Origin: Antedon bifida
Taxonomy: Eukaryota > Echinodermata > Crinoidea > Comatulida > Antedonidae
DNA length: 64,000 bases
Assembly (NCBI GenBank): GCA_963402885.1
Contig: OY727100.1
Span: forward strand, 8,233,501-8,297,500
Direction: 5' to 3'
Shown: positions 48,901 to 59,555 of the stretch, piece after piece
How the letters are laid out: the number at the start of each line of letters is the position of its first letter
Numbering within the stretch: the first letter of the stretch is position 1
Program-made: the position numbers and the translations under genes
The notes under the pieces: model-generated
What the model saw: the letters and a program-made list of their open reading frames with translations, nothing else
Told to the model about the DNA's origin: nothing
Database searches by the model: none

Positions 48901-50041
48901 TGTGCAGCGGCCAAGGTCAAAGGAATAGCTGTAACAGGCGGATTACGTCTAGGTGCTGTAGATGATCCAGGTCGGCGAGGAACTAGAGTGCAGTAGGTAA
49001 CTTGACACGGAGACTGCTCTCACTGTCTCTCGAGCTCCATGATATACAGTGATGAGGGCCTCTGTTTTCAGCCAAGTCATGCGGTGCGGCCCTACAGGGC
49101 TTCGGCTCTATGGTGATTGATGCTTAGAGAAATTTATCATTAATTTGATTTCATAATCTGCCTGAGCTTGTCTATCCACCTAGTTTTATTGTTTGCCTCT
49201 TAGATTGGGATTCTATAGTGGGTTGTTAGTTAACTACCAATATTATTTCTTTACTTCTCTATATATGTTTGTTTTTTTAACTGCTGTAGCACATTGCTCC
49301 CAAGTCCAATTGGATCCACACTCCCAAGTTCTTTTTTGTATGTGTTCTTTAGTGTTTTACCATTCATTATTGTAGTGTGGGTTGTTATATCAAATCAAAT
49401 AAAAAATGAGCACTTCCCCACATTAAATTCCATTTTCCATGTTTTGGATCAATACTGCACCATAATTTTGATCAATTTTAGCAAAACTGATGTAGGCCTA
49501 TTCAATTTCCAATGTTAAATCAATACTGTAATTTATCAACATTATTTAGTGTTATTATTTTATAAAATTATTTCGTTATACCTACAGTACAGCAGTGCTT
49601 CTCATGTAAATTTGGAAAACACATAACCACAGCCAATAGATTGAATTATTATGGTTTACATTGCACAAAAATATTTTATCCAAAAATGAATGCAACATGA
49701 ATAATTATCAAATTTTATTATTTTTAAATAAAAAAACAAAATTATTTGGGGGAAAATACATTGTTTTTTTATATTTCCTATTGTACAAAATACTTGTATG
49801 TAGTGCTGTACATGATGAACAAACAAAATGTACTGTAAGAGCTGTTGAATAATAACATTCTACTGTAATTTAACTATTGCAGGCATTTATAGGACATTTA
49901 TTGTTTGGAGAGCCACTTGGTATAAAATGGTGGATAGGTTCAATGTTGATAATTACTGGTCTCATCTTAATGCAGAATGGTTCTGAAAAAGTGTCTAATG
50001 AAGAAGAGAATATAGAAGAATTGCAAAAAAAAGATAAATGA
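45705..50041 (+). CDS. TMEM42: TMEM42-like multi-pass membrane protein, three coding exons
   Basis: Exons 45705-45929, 48576-48722 and 49883-50041 join in phase 0 to give 176 residues. Hydrophobic segments lie at about 2-24 (GALLPVFAGLCAALGSVCAK), 78-103 (FYLQALSFFGIFLFNALMWT), 109-133 (SVQATVTNSASNFFFSAFIG) and 138-157 (IKWWIGSMLIITGLILMQNG). This is the EamA/DMT-like four-helix half-transporter layout of TMEM42. ALMWTLFVKSL and GEPLGIKWWIG match conserved positions. The C-terminal tail is acidic and lysine-rich (NEEENIEELQKKDK). Compared with vertebrate TMEM42 there are about 45 extra residues between helix 1 and helix 2, encoded at the end of exon 1. The biochemical function of the family is unknown. 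Introns hold large foldback elements. Confidence 0.8.
46455..47085. mobile_element. Foldback element built of CAACTCGGCC words
   Basis: The left arm (46460-46625) reads ACCTACAGTGGGTGCAGGTC, AACTCGGCCCAAAACCGTCT, CGGCC and continues with repeated GTCAACTCGGCCTCA-type words down to AAAGTATGGAACACAAAAAG. The right arm (about 46875-47082) is its reverse complement with more copies of the word. The centre is AT-rich and has TAGGCC patches. No transposase. It lies in intron 1 of the TMEM42-like gene. Confidence 0.8.
47190..47241. repeat. 26-bp-arm palindrome
   Basis: AGCGGTTTGAAAAGACTAAT, CCATAATTATGG, ATTAGTATTTTCAAACCGCT is self-complementary apart from one base pair, with no loop. It could extrude as a cruciform. 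It is 20 bases from the next foldback element. Confidence 0.85.
47262..48432. mobile_element. Long-TIR foldback element with nested inverted repeats
   Basis: The terminal arms of about 150 bp (47262-47410 and 48285-48432) are near-perfect inverted copies starting TAGTCTAGGACCTGGGTCAG and containing TTGCTATCCGGGGCGAACAT. Inside, 47410-47600 is inverted again at 47640-47820, and part of it (CATTTTTGGGTCAAAGGTCA, AGTAAAAGCATTTCCGG) recurs at 48130-48240. GGGTA/TAGGG flank the ends, compatible with a TA target. No transposase frame. Confidence 0.85.
48576..48722 (+). CDS. TMEM42: TMEM42-like coding exon 2
   Basis: Acceptor TTTTTTTTCAG. Encodes ISFYLQALSFFGIFLFNALM, then WTLFVKSLQLSRSSVQATVT and NSASNFFFS before TCT|GTAAGT. 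It covers helix 2 and most of helix 3 and aligns well with vertebrate TMEM42. Confidence 0.85.
48845..49125. other. GC-richer block in TMEM42-like intron 2
   Basis: The base composition changes abruptly here (for example CGAACAACTCGATGTCAGTG, ACCTGCAGGCAGTTGACCCT) and returns to AT-rich after GGTGATTGATGC. No open frame or tRNA signature. It looks like an inserted, unrelated segment of unknown type. Confidence 0.4.
49883..50041 (+). CDS. TMEM42: TMEM42-like coding exon 3 with stop
   Basis: Acceptor ACTATTGCAG. Encodes AFIGHLLFGEPLGIKWWIGS, then MLIITGLILMQNG and a charged tail ending QKKDK-TGA. Candidate AATAAA at 50502-50507. Confidence 0.87.
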   Translation, partial: AFIGHLLFGEPLGIKWWIGSMLIITGLILMQNGSEKVSNEEENIEELQKKDK

Positions 50042-51400
50042 ATGTAGTAAGTACTGTAACAATACTACATGCCATTAGTTCATGTGTCTTAAATTTGTGC
50101 ACAGAAATTGTTGAAATCCTTTTTAAACTTGTACGCGCACGTTATGTATCATGTGAAAATTGTCAATCTTGCATGAAATTTATGAGCACTGATATTGGTA
50201 AAAGGTTGTGAAGATTAGATGCACATAGATCATACACCTTGAAAGTAAGTGATTCTTGAACATAGAAAATATATTGAAAAGTTGAATTAGGTTGATTAGA
50301 ACTGATTCTGAAAGAAAATTGTCTGAAGAAACTGTTCACTGTGACGAGTTCGGATTATCCGAAAATGATTATGCCATTCTATGTCATGAAGTAAATGTTT
50401 GCAGTGATGAATTATGTCTATTTACAGAGTACACGGTTACACCAATTTTGGGCACGTAAAAGTGAGATGTTCTCTCTTTTAAACACGATGAACTTTTACG
50501 AAATAAATGAAATTCTGACATTTTGAATTCAACTGGCCATATGAGGATGTCATGACATCAGATAGACAACATTTTTTTATGAATTTATATCTACAACTAT
50601 TCAATAGTTTCCATAATCAGTCACATGGGTCACTGTTCATTCCGATGAGCTATAACATTAAAATATACTAATAATCAACTAAAGATAAAGTTATTAATTA
50701 AATTTTTATTTGTATCCAATAAGTCATTTCATCCATTCTCTTCTGCCTCTTTAGCTATGGGACGGTCCAACGTGGATGACTTTATTTTTACAAGACACAA
50801 TCTTACAGATCCAATTACCACTGACTTCAACTACTCTTACCATCAGCCACATGTTTCGAGGTAATGTTGTCAAGCAGTACAAGTACAACATCTTCCAATT
50901 ACCACTGACTTCAACTACCATCAGCCACAAGCATTTATGTCATGTTTCTGGCTGGCTGGCCTCATTTGCCTCTCTATGGGAGACAGATCTGATTGATCCT
51001 AAATCTTTGCCTAGAAAAAGAAATGTGGTGAGGGCTGTTTGATGTGCTTTTAAACTTTACCATAGTTTGAGCCTATCTATGCATGTTCTATATATTTAGA
51101 CAAACAAGTTGGAAACATTTTGTAACAATTGGATGTTTACTTATATATTTTTGTTTATCTATTTGAGAAAGCCAACTGATAGTGGGCGAAACGTCAGGTA
51201 AATAAATAATCGTTGTTTACTATTATAACCTACGCTTGAGATATAATTAACTATTACATTTTATTTGATTACAGTTTTTACAATTTTTTTTTAAATTTTT
51301 ATAATAGACCAAGAAATTATTCAAAATTGGTATTTGAGAAAATCATGTTTAAATTTCATGCAAGATTATAATTATTGATTAGAGCTGGAAACTATAATTT
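50042..51400. other. TMEM42-like 3' UTR and flank
   Basis: AATAAA at 50502-50507 is a candidate polyadenylation signal. CCAATTACCACTGACTTCAA followed by CTAC and CATCAGCCACA occurs twice (50811 and 50895), a short direct duplication. GTGGGCGAAACGTCAGGTAA at 51183 resembles the GAAACGTC tail common in Penelope-like and related repeats. No gene. Confidence 0.45.
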
Positions 51401-51421
51401 GACAAAGATTTCTTCTGAAGT

Positions 51422-52010
51422 GTATAGTCACCTACCGGTAGCTGCCAATATTCATTGCATATGACCAACCTGTCTATCTCTGCAAAGTTTGCACAATTCA
51501 CTGGCTGTGGACTCTGCCGGTTTTTTTCGTCCTTCTGTGTCAGTATATGCATGGCCTTTGGTGCGTGCCTGTTTCCGGACGTTTTTTACTCAAGAATTTG
51601 TGTCCACCATTAGCTGCCTCTTTCTCCAAAATACTTTCTTCAATTCCAACTCTTTCAATGTTCTTTCACTTCCTGGCAGCCTTTGCAAAAACCCCATTTT
51701 TAAAAAAAAAAGAAAACAAGTTTGTTCACCATCATTTGTGGCATCTGCAACAGCCGTTTTCGAGTCGTTGATGGCTGATGAATGTGTGTTTTGGATGCAT
51801 GTTCCAAATGACATTATATGTTTCACAACAAGAAATCCTTCTGAAGTGATTGTATAGTCACCTAGCTGCCAATATTCATTGCATATGACCAACATGTCTA
51901 TCTCTGCAAAGTTTGCACAATTCACTGGCTGTTGACTCTTTGCCGGTTTTTGTCGTCCTCCTGTATCAGTATATGCATGGCCTTTGGTGCATGCTTGTTT
52001 CCTGACTTAA
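51422..52010. repeat. Direct duplication of about 155 bp
   Basis: GTATAGTCACCTACCGGTAG to GTGCCTGTTTCCGGACG (51422-51580) recurs at 51852-52005 as GTATAGTCACCTAGCTGCCA to ATGCTTGTTTCCTGAC, about 430 bp apart. Both copies lie in the MADF-like gene fragment read on the minus strand, so an exon-like segment was duplicated. Confidence 0.8.
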
Positions 52011-52239
52011 TACATAAATAATATGACAAATAGTTACGATGCCTACCTCACAAAAGCGGTCCTTCTTGTATTGTAAATGTGTAGGCATTCAGCTGCGGGC
52101 CAACCAACCCATTCCGATATCGCCTCCCACACATTTTCTTCTCCCTCTTGTCATTTTTGTATGGTTTAACTTCTTTGTCGTAAAGACATCTGTAATTTTG
52201 GACCAAGTCAAATAAAATTACTTCTTTCGATGTCAGCAT
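51590..52239 (-). pseudogene. MADF-domain-like gene fragment
   Basis: On the minus strand from ATG at 52239: MLTSKEVILFDLVQNYRCLY, then DKEVKPYKNDKREK, and in the next frame NVWEAISEWVG and AAECLHIYNTRRTAFVR. This fits a MADF (Myb/SANT-like) domain: L-I-x-L-V-x-x-x-x-x-L-Y-D, then Y-K-x-x-x-x-K, then W-x-x-I. A shift in an A-rich run breaks the frame. The following open block at 51590-51925 contains the duplicated segment and has no known domain. It is either a decayed host gene or the accessory gene of a Harbinger-type transposon. Confidence 0.45.
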
Positions 52240-53099
52240 TTTTCTTGAGAATGAAGCCCGATGTTATCATCAATGCAAGGAATATATACATTGTTATGTC
52301 CGCTCTGGCCGTTCTTTTGATATTCCCAAACCGCTATCTCTTTGTCGCGCCTCTCTACAAGCGGCGTCTTTATACTTGATTTTCGCAGGTTGTAAAGTAA
52401 CTAAACCAGGGTATATACTATCAGTATAATCTTACTCCTCCATGCTATAATCATGGAGGGAAATTCCTCCATGCTACAGTATATTAATCAGGGAGCCTTG
52501 GTTATAATCATTTATTTATTTTGCATTGGTTGTTACCATTTTATTTTCGAGAAATTCAGAACAAATATTACAGGAACCGTACAATTCAATTCAAAGCAAA
52601 ATTGTTTATTTATTTAATTCAGTTGGAGCTAATTAGCTAATTAGCCTCATTTGCATATCCTGTCACCAACTTGGATGCTTATAGTGTACATAATTATTAT
52701 TGTTTTGTTTTCACTTGCTCTGGAAAATGGTTCTATGATGGTATCGAAACGTCAACCTTTTTTTGTCATTAATTTTATTTTATATTTAAGATTATGTAGT
52801 AAACGTCTTTTAATTTCGGGAGTGATGTAACGTTACATAGCATAAGCGACGTAAACATCCAAAATGTAGAAAATCATCAGTTTCCTGTAATTTCGTGTAA
52901 AATCGTCGTAACAAACGCATCAGACGTTAGCGGTTTCCTGCTCAGCAGCCAGCGACGGCGATATCACCGTCAGCCACATCGTTTTTGCGTAAACAAAGGC
53001 GTTGACCGGTTTCCTGTAAAAACATATGCTCTCATGAAAAATCGACTTAGTCGTAGTAAAAATCGAGTTTTTACGTTGACAGGAAACCAGGCTTAAAGT
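52240..53099. other. No gene recognised; MITE end at right
   Basis: CATGCTATAATCATGGAGGG, AAATTCCTCCATGCTACAG near 52442 is a short local duplication/inversion. TGGTATCGAAACGTCAACC at 52739 is another GAAACGTC-type repeat tail. At 53073-53095 CGTTGACAGGAAACCAGGCT then TAA matches the end of MITE family 3. Confidence 0.4.
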
Positions 53100-53335
53100 G
53101 ACAGCTAACCCCAATGATAACCTTGCATGTTATTTTTCTATTCTTTGAAAGTCTCACTTTTTTTGGTAGTAATTTCTGTAAGCCTTTGTGTCCAATACTT
53201 TGAGTAATCTGAATCCGCCTCATTTCTGTCATTACATTAAACGGTTTTAAAATGTTTTTTTTGATCGGTGCACAAGGCCTTGATGATCCTCCCATCAGGA
53301 TCTCTTGCATCATATCCTGAATCACACCTTTTTTT
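53100..53335 (-). repeat. Diverged copy of a segment also at 54520-54650
   Basis: TTTTTTTGATCGGTGCACAA, GGCCTTGATGA and, before it, CCGCCTCATTTCTG are shared with 54540-54640, with insertions. Both are next to gypsy fragments, so this may be a noncoding or degenerate coding part of that element. A minus-strand frame of 84 codons has no domain. Confidence 0.4.
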
Positions 53336-53339
53336 TAAC

Positions 53340-53485
53340 ATCAATACATGCTTCTAGGATACAAATTGACTCAGTGGAATTCTCTGTTAATTCATTCATG
53401 AGAATCTTTCATACTCAAGGTTGATATACCTCAATATGTTTATACGTTGATAAATATGACATTCCTATATAGTTATTCTGGTCAG
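53340..53485 (+). repeat. Solitary monomer of the 55-59 kb satellite
   Basis: CATCAATACATGCTTCTAGG, ATACAAATTGACTCAGTGGA, then the monomer ATTCATTCATGAGAATCTTT, CATACTCAAGG... matches the left edge of the main array at 55172-55330, including its unique lead-in. The array edge and this outlier therefore derive from one duplication. Confidence 0.75.
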
Positions 53486-53659
53486 TGTAGGTGAAATATA
53501 AAACGAGATTTATGATCAGTAAATGCAACAAACTTTTTACCATATATATAGATAATATCTTAATTTACCAATAGCCCATACAATAGCAAGACACTCTTTT
53601 TCTGCTACTGAATACCGTTCTTCTCTTGCCAATAATTTACGGCTCCCACTGCATGTTCT

Positions 53660-54260
53660 TCACCTATCATTAGTCTGGGGATGGTAAGCACTTGTTTTAA
53701 GTTGAGTTATATGCACTCTACTACATAAGTCCTTCATGATCTTTGACATGAAGTTGGTACCCTGATCATGAACTATTTCTTGAGGTATGCCTGTCCTCGA
53801 GAAAACAGTGATCAATGCCTTAACTACCGTTTCAGCTCTTATGTTGGAAAGAGGAATCGCCTCAGGGTATCTAGTGGCATAATCACAAATAGTCAATAAG
53901 TATCTGTTTCATTTCTGTGTTCTTTCTATTAACGGCCCTACGATATCAATGCCTATTCTCTTAAATGGCGTGTCTATTATGGGCATAGGAAATCAATGGA
54001 TTTTTACGCTTGCGCTTAGATTTGTTCATCATTTGACATATAGCGCATGTACGACACTCTTTATGTGCTTGCGCTCTGGTCAAAACACATAAATCCTTCG
54101 CTATAACGTTACCACAATGAGCATCTAAGTCATGTCCTAACAGAAGTCTCGTTGCAAACCTTCGATAATCGCTACTTCTACTGAACCTTTCACTACTTTA
54201 CATTGTACGTCTATCAAAGCTAATATAATTCTGGTCCGATTTTCTCTTGTGTGGTAGTTC
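53660..54260 (-). pseudogene. Ty3/gypsy pol relic: protease end joined to integrase
   Basis: On the minus strand: ALIDVQCKVVKGSVEVAIIE, LLGHDLDAHCGN (end of a retropepsin-like domain), DLCVLTRAQAHKE, CRTCAICQMMNKSKRK (second half of the integrase zinc finger), PMPIIDTPFKRIGIDIVGPL, then the catalytic core TICDYATRYPEAIPLSNIRA, IVHDQGTNFMSK and SAYHPQTNDR. Two catalytic Asp positions are visible; the Glu that should follow the YHPQTNG motif is lost. Stops and frameshifts are present, and reverse transcriptase and RNase H are absent between protease and integrase. Confidence 0.8.
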
Positions 54261-54289
54261 CGCTTCCTGATGACTAGCTATGTGACTTC

Positions 54290-54550
54290 TTGGAAGGTCC
54301 ATCTCCTGGGATGGGTTGTAGATCCTCTTCATGAATTACAGGCTGTCTGTCACCTGAAATGGATGGTCGCTGCTCCTGATTGACTGGATGTCTGTCTTCT
54401 TGTGGTGGTGATTGTGGCTCCTCTTCACGGGTAACTTCTTCTTCTGAGATTGATGGCGCCGGAATATAATCCGGGTCATTATCTATGTCATCAATGAGTC
54501 AGTAACCTGAACTGATCTCAGTGTTCCAATTCCGTTCTTGCTCAAGAATC
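54290..54550 (-). pseudogene. Acidic, proline/glutamate-rich open stretch
   Basis: On the minus strand DPDYIPAPSISEEEVTREEE, PQSPPQEDRHPVNQEQRPSI, SGDRQPVIHEEDLQPIPGDG is open and strongly biased. It lies just upstream of the protease end in the same orientation and is probably part of the same gypsy polyprotein. No domain is recognised. Confidence 0.4.
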
Positions 54551-54639
54551 CGCCTCATTTCTGCCATGTACCATTCATTACATCAAACGGTAATGTTTTT
54601 TTTGATCGGTACACAAGGCCTTGATGAGGCTTCCCATCA

Positions 54640-55152
54640 GCTATTTATTCACAAGTGTCATAATGATGTGAGCATTTGACTATCCTGCCTAACAAACAAA
54701 CAAAATGCAATGCAAATAATAAATTCACACAGAACGAAACAAGTCTTTAAGTGAGCTTTGAAGATCGAAACGGAGGAATACTCATGAATGACCAATGGCA
54801 AATAGTTCCACAATTTTGGAGCAGCAATCACAAAAGATTGCTCCCCTATTCCTACACCATGGATACTCAAGAGTGGTTGAGTCAGATGTTGACCAGAGGA
54901 AACAAGTACAGGTTGCCGAATGAAACTTAATTAGCTCTGAAATATAGGGTGAGGATAAATGATGAATGGATTTAAAAACAAATAAAAGAACTTTGAAAAC
55001 AATACACTGTTCCACAGGGAGCCAATGGAAACAACGGAGGACAAGATGGGTAGCACTATTAATTTTATTATAGGTGTTTGAGGCAATCTGTTGCAATAGT
55101 CCAATCTCGATCTTACTAGGGCATGTACTAGCTTTAATGTATTATCCTCATT
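54640..55152 (-). pseudogene. LINE (CR1/Jockey-like) reverse transcriptase C-terminus
   Basis: On the minus strand: LVHALVRSRLDYCNRLPQTP, then in other frames NKINSATHLVLRCFHWLPVE, VLLFVFKSIHHLSSPYISEL, SIHGVGIGEQSFVIAAPKLW, NYLPLVIHEYSSVSIFKAHL, KTCF. These are the thumb and connection segments (SRLDYCN, LHWLPV, A-x-x-LWN-x-LP, F-K-x-x-LK) of CR1/Jockey-like LINEs. At least two frame changes occur. The 5' truncation point abuts the satellite array. Confidence 0.85.
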
Positions 55153-55159
55153 TAAGAAA

Positions 55160-58100
55160 CTTTCACAAATTTACATCATCAATACATGCTTCTAGGACAC
55201 AAATTGACTCAGTGGAATTCTCTGTTAATTCATTCATGAGAATCTTTCATACTCAAGTTGATATACCTTGCAATGTTTATAAGTTGATAATATGACATTC
55301 CTATATATTTATTCCTGTCACTCAGTGTCAGTGAAATATAAAAAGAGAGTTACTTTTATTGTTTCGTATAGTAATGTGAGATTTTGTGAAATTAAATGTC
55401 CAGATTTCATTAATTCATTCAGGAGAATCTTTCATACTCAAGGTGGATACCTTAAAAATGTTTGCAAGTTGATAATATAACATTCCTATATATTTATTCC
55501 TGTCACACATTGTCCGTGAAACATTTTTTTTTAAATCGTTGCTTTTATTGTTTCGTAAAGTTGATAAATACGACATTCCTATGTTTATTCCTGTCACTCA
55601 GTGTTGTTGAAATTTTAAAATAGAGTTACTTTTATTGTTTCATAAAGTAAGATTTTGTGAAATTAAATGTCCAGATTTAATTAATTCATTCAGGAATATC
55701 TTTCATACTCAAGGTGGATATACCTTAATATGTTTATACGTTTATACATATGATAAATATGACATTCCTATATATTTATTCCTGTCACTTGGTGTTGGTG
55801 AAATAATAAATGAGTTACTTTTATTGTATCATATAGTAATGTGAGATTGTTTGAAATTAAATGTCCAGATTTAATTAATTCATTCATGAATATCTTTCAT
55901 ACTCAAGGTGGATATACCTTAATATGTTTATAAGTTGATAAAAGTGACATTCCTAGATATATTTATTCCTGTCACTCAGTGTTGGTGAAATATAATAAAA
56001 GAGTTACTTTTATTGTATCGTAAAGTGATGTAAGATTTTGTGAAATTAAATTTCCAGATTTAATTAATTCATTCAGGAGAATCTTTCATACTCAAGGTGG
56101 ATATACCTTAAAAATGTTTGCAAGTTGATAAATATGACATTCTTATATCTTTATTCTGGTCAGTGTCGGTGAAATATAAAAAGAGAGTTACTTTTATTGT
56201 ATCATAAAATATTGTGAGATTTTTAAAAAAATGTCCATATTTCCTTGATTCATTCATGAGAATCTTTCATACTCAAGGTTAATATACCCAAGTTGATAAA
56301 TATGACATTCTTATTCCTGTCGGTGAAATATTAAAAGAGAGTTACTTTTATTGTTTCGTAAAGTAATGTGAGATTGTTTGAAATTAAATGTAAGATTTCA
56401 TTAATTCATTCAGGAGAATCTTTCATACTCAAGGTGGATATACCTTAATATGTTTATAAGTTGATAAATGTGACATTCCTATATATTTGTTCCGGTCAGT
56501 GTCGGTGAAATATAAAAAGAGAGTTACTTTTATTGTATCATAAAGTATTGTGAGATTTTTTGAGATTAAATGTCCATATTTCCTTGATTCATTCATGAGA
56601 ATTTATTTCTTTCATACTCAAGGTTAATATACCCAAGTTGATAAATATGACATTCTTATTCCTGTCGGTGAAATAAAAAAAGAGTTTTACTTTTATTTTT
56701 TCGTAAAGTAATGTCAGATTTTGTGAAATTAAATATCCAGATTTCATTAATTCATTCAGGAGAATCTTTCATACTCAAGGTGGATATACCTTAAAATGTT
56801 TACAAGTTGATAAATGTGACATTCCTATATATTTGTTCCGGTCGGTGTCGGTGAAAGATAAAAAGAGAGTTACTTTTATTGTATCGTATAGTAATGTGAG
56901 ATTGTTTGAAATTAAATGTCCAGATTTAATTAATTCATTCAGGAATATCTTTCATACTCAAGGTGGATATACCTTAAAATGTTTACATGTTGATAAATAT
57001 GACATTCCTATATATTTATTCCGGTCAGTGTCGGTGAAATATAAAAAGAGAGTTGCTTTTATTGTATCATAAAGAAAGGTGAGATTTTTTGAGAATAAAT
57101 GTCCATATTTCCTTGATTCATTCATGAGGATCTTTCATACTCAAGGTTAATATATCCAAGTTGATAAATATGACATTCTTATTCCTATCGGTGAAATATT
57201 AAAAGAGAGTTACTTTTATTGTTTCGTAAAGTAATGTGAAATTGTTTGAAATTAAATGTAAGATTTCATTAATTCATTCAGGAGAATCTTTCATACTCAA
57301 GGTAGATATACCTTTAATATGTTTATAAGTTGATAAATGTGACATTCCTATATGTTTATTCCTGTCACTCAGTGTTGGTGAAATATAATAAAAGAGTTAT
57401 TTTTATTGTATCGTATAGTAATGTAAGATTGTTTGAAATTAAATGTCCAGATTTAATTCATTCATTCATGAATATCTTTCATACTCAAGGTGGATATACC
57501 ATAATATGTTTGCAAGTTGATAAATATGACATTCCTATATATTTATTCCAGTCAGTGTCGGTGAAATATAAAAAGAGAGTTGCTTTTATTGTATCATAAA
57601 GAAAGGTGAGATTTTTTGAGAATAAATGTCCATATTTCCTTGATTCATTCATGAGGATCTTTCATACTCAAGGTTAATATATCAAAGTTGATAAATATGA
57701 CATTCTTATTCCTGTCGGTGAAATATTAAAAGAGAGTTACTTTTATTGTTTCGTATAGTAATGTCAGATTGTTTGAAATTAAATGTCCAGATTTAATTAA
57801 TTCATTCAGGAGAATCTTTCATACTCAAGGTGGATATACCTTAATATGTTTATAAGTTGATAAATATGACATTCCTATATATTTATTCTGGTCAGTGTCG
57901 GTGAAATATAAAAAGAGAGTTACTTTTATTGTTTCGTAAAGTAATGTCAGATTTTGTGAGATTAAATGTCCAGATTTAATTAATTCATTCAGGAGTCTCT
58001 TTCATACTCAAGTTGATATACCTAAAATGTTTACAAGTTGATAATATGACATTCCTATATATTTATTCCGGTCAGTGTCGGTGAAATATAAAAAGAGAGT

Positions 58101-59335
58101 TACTTTTATTGTATCATAAAGAAAGGTGAGATTTTTTGAGAATAATGTCCATATTTCCTTGATTCATTCATGAGGATCTTTCATACTCAAGGTTAATATA
58201 TCAAAGTTGATAAATATGACATTCTTATTCCTGTCGGTGAAATATTAAAAGAGAGTTACTTTTATTGTGTCGTATAGTAATGTAAGATTGTTTGAAATTA
58301 AATGTCCAGATTTAATTAATTCATTCAGAAATATCTTTCATACTCAAGGTTGATATACCTAAAATGTTTGCAAATTTGATAAATATGACATTCCTATATA
58401 TTTATTCCGGTCAGTGTCGGTGAAATATAAAAAGAGAGTTACTTTTATTGTATCATAAAGAAAGGTGAGATTTTTTGAGAATAATGTCCATATTTCCTTG
58501 ATTCATTCATGAGGATCTTTCATACTCAAGGTTAATATATCAAAGTTGATAAATATGACATTCTTATTCCTGTCGGTGAAATATTAAAAGAGAGTTACTT
58601 TTATTGTATCGTATAGTAATGTAAGATTGTTTGAAATTAATTGTCCAGATTTAATTAATTCATTCAGGAGAATCTTTCATACTCAAGGTGGATATACCTT
58701 AATATGTTTATAAGTTGATAAATATGACATTCCTATATATTTATTCCTGTCACTCAGTGTTGGTGAAATATAAAAAGAGAGTTACTTTTATTGTGTCGTA
58801 TAGTAATGTAAGATTGTTTGAAATTAAATGTCCAGATTTAATTAATTCATTCAGAAATATCTTTCATACTCAAGGTTGATATACGACCTTAAAATGTTTG
58901 CAAATTTGATAAATATGACATTCCTATATATTTATTCCAGTCAGTGTCGGTGAAATATAAAAAGAGAGTTACTTTTATTGTATCATAAAGAAAGGTGAGA
59001 TTTTTTGAGAATAATGTCCATATTTCCTTGATTCATTCATGAGGATCTTTCATAGTCAAGGTTAATATATCAAAGTTGATAAATATGACATTCTTATTCC
59101 TGTCGGTGAAATATTAAAAGAGAGTTACTTTTATTGTATCGTATAGTAATGTAAGATTGTTTGAAATTAATTGTCCAGATTTAATTAATTCATTCAGGAG
59201 AATCTTTCATACTCAAGGTGGATATACCTTAATATGTTTATAAGTTGATAAATATGACATTCCTATATATTTATTCCTGTCACTCAGTGTCGGTGAAATA
59301 TAAAAAGAGAGTTAAGATTTAATTAATTCATTCAG
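55160..59335. repeat. Satellite array, about 22-24 monomers with higher-order repeats
   Basis: Monomers are marked by TTCATACTCAAGG, AAGTTGATAAATATGACATT, TATTTATTC, GTCGGTGAAATAT, AAAGAGAGTTACTTTTATTG and AATGTCCAGATTTAATTAAT. Two main forms occur: long ones of about 176-194 bp with GGTGGATATACCTTA, and short ones of about 151-160 bp with GGTTAATATATC and a trimmed TTCTTATTCCTGTCGGTG. Blocks near 58500-58800 and 59030-59310 are almost identical, so there is a multi-monomer unit of about 530 bp. Open frames of 60-90 codons inside are by-products. Confidence 0.93.
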
Positions 59336-59555
59336 TATATAGGTGATCTTCCCAAGTGTCAGTATAGATAATTATATCATCATCGTATCAGTTGATCCTT
59401 GATAATTACATTGATGAGCCTTTGGAATCTTTGAGCTAGCATTCTTTGTGCCAAATGGCATGCAGTGATATCGATAAAGTGCTAGTATTATTACTAAACC
59501 TTTAGGGACCTAAAAATTAATCTTTCATAGGCTCCATTAGTACAGGCTACAACAC
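59335..59555 (-). pseudogene. Ty3/gypsy reverse transcriptase fragment
   Basis: On the minus strand LYRYHCMPFGTKNAS, then (shifted) RFQRLINVIIKDQLIR and DDIIIYTDTWEDHLY. This matches the gypsy order Y-x-x-MPFG-x-x-NA, FQR, Y-x-DD-I-x-Y-S/T-x-x-W-x-x-HL. Frames change twice. The fragment ends exactly where the satellite array begins. Confidence 0.75.

Noticed and set aside
55292-57599. Several 60-90 codon frames in the satellite
   Set aside because: They are repeated readings of the same monomer with indels and do not continue across monomers.
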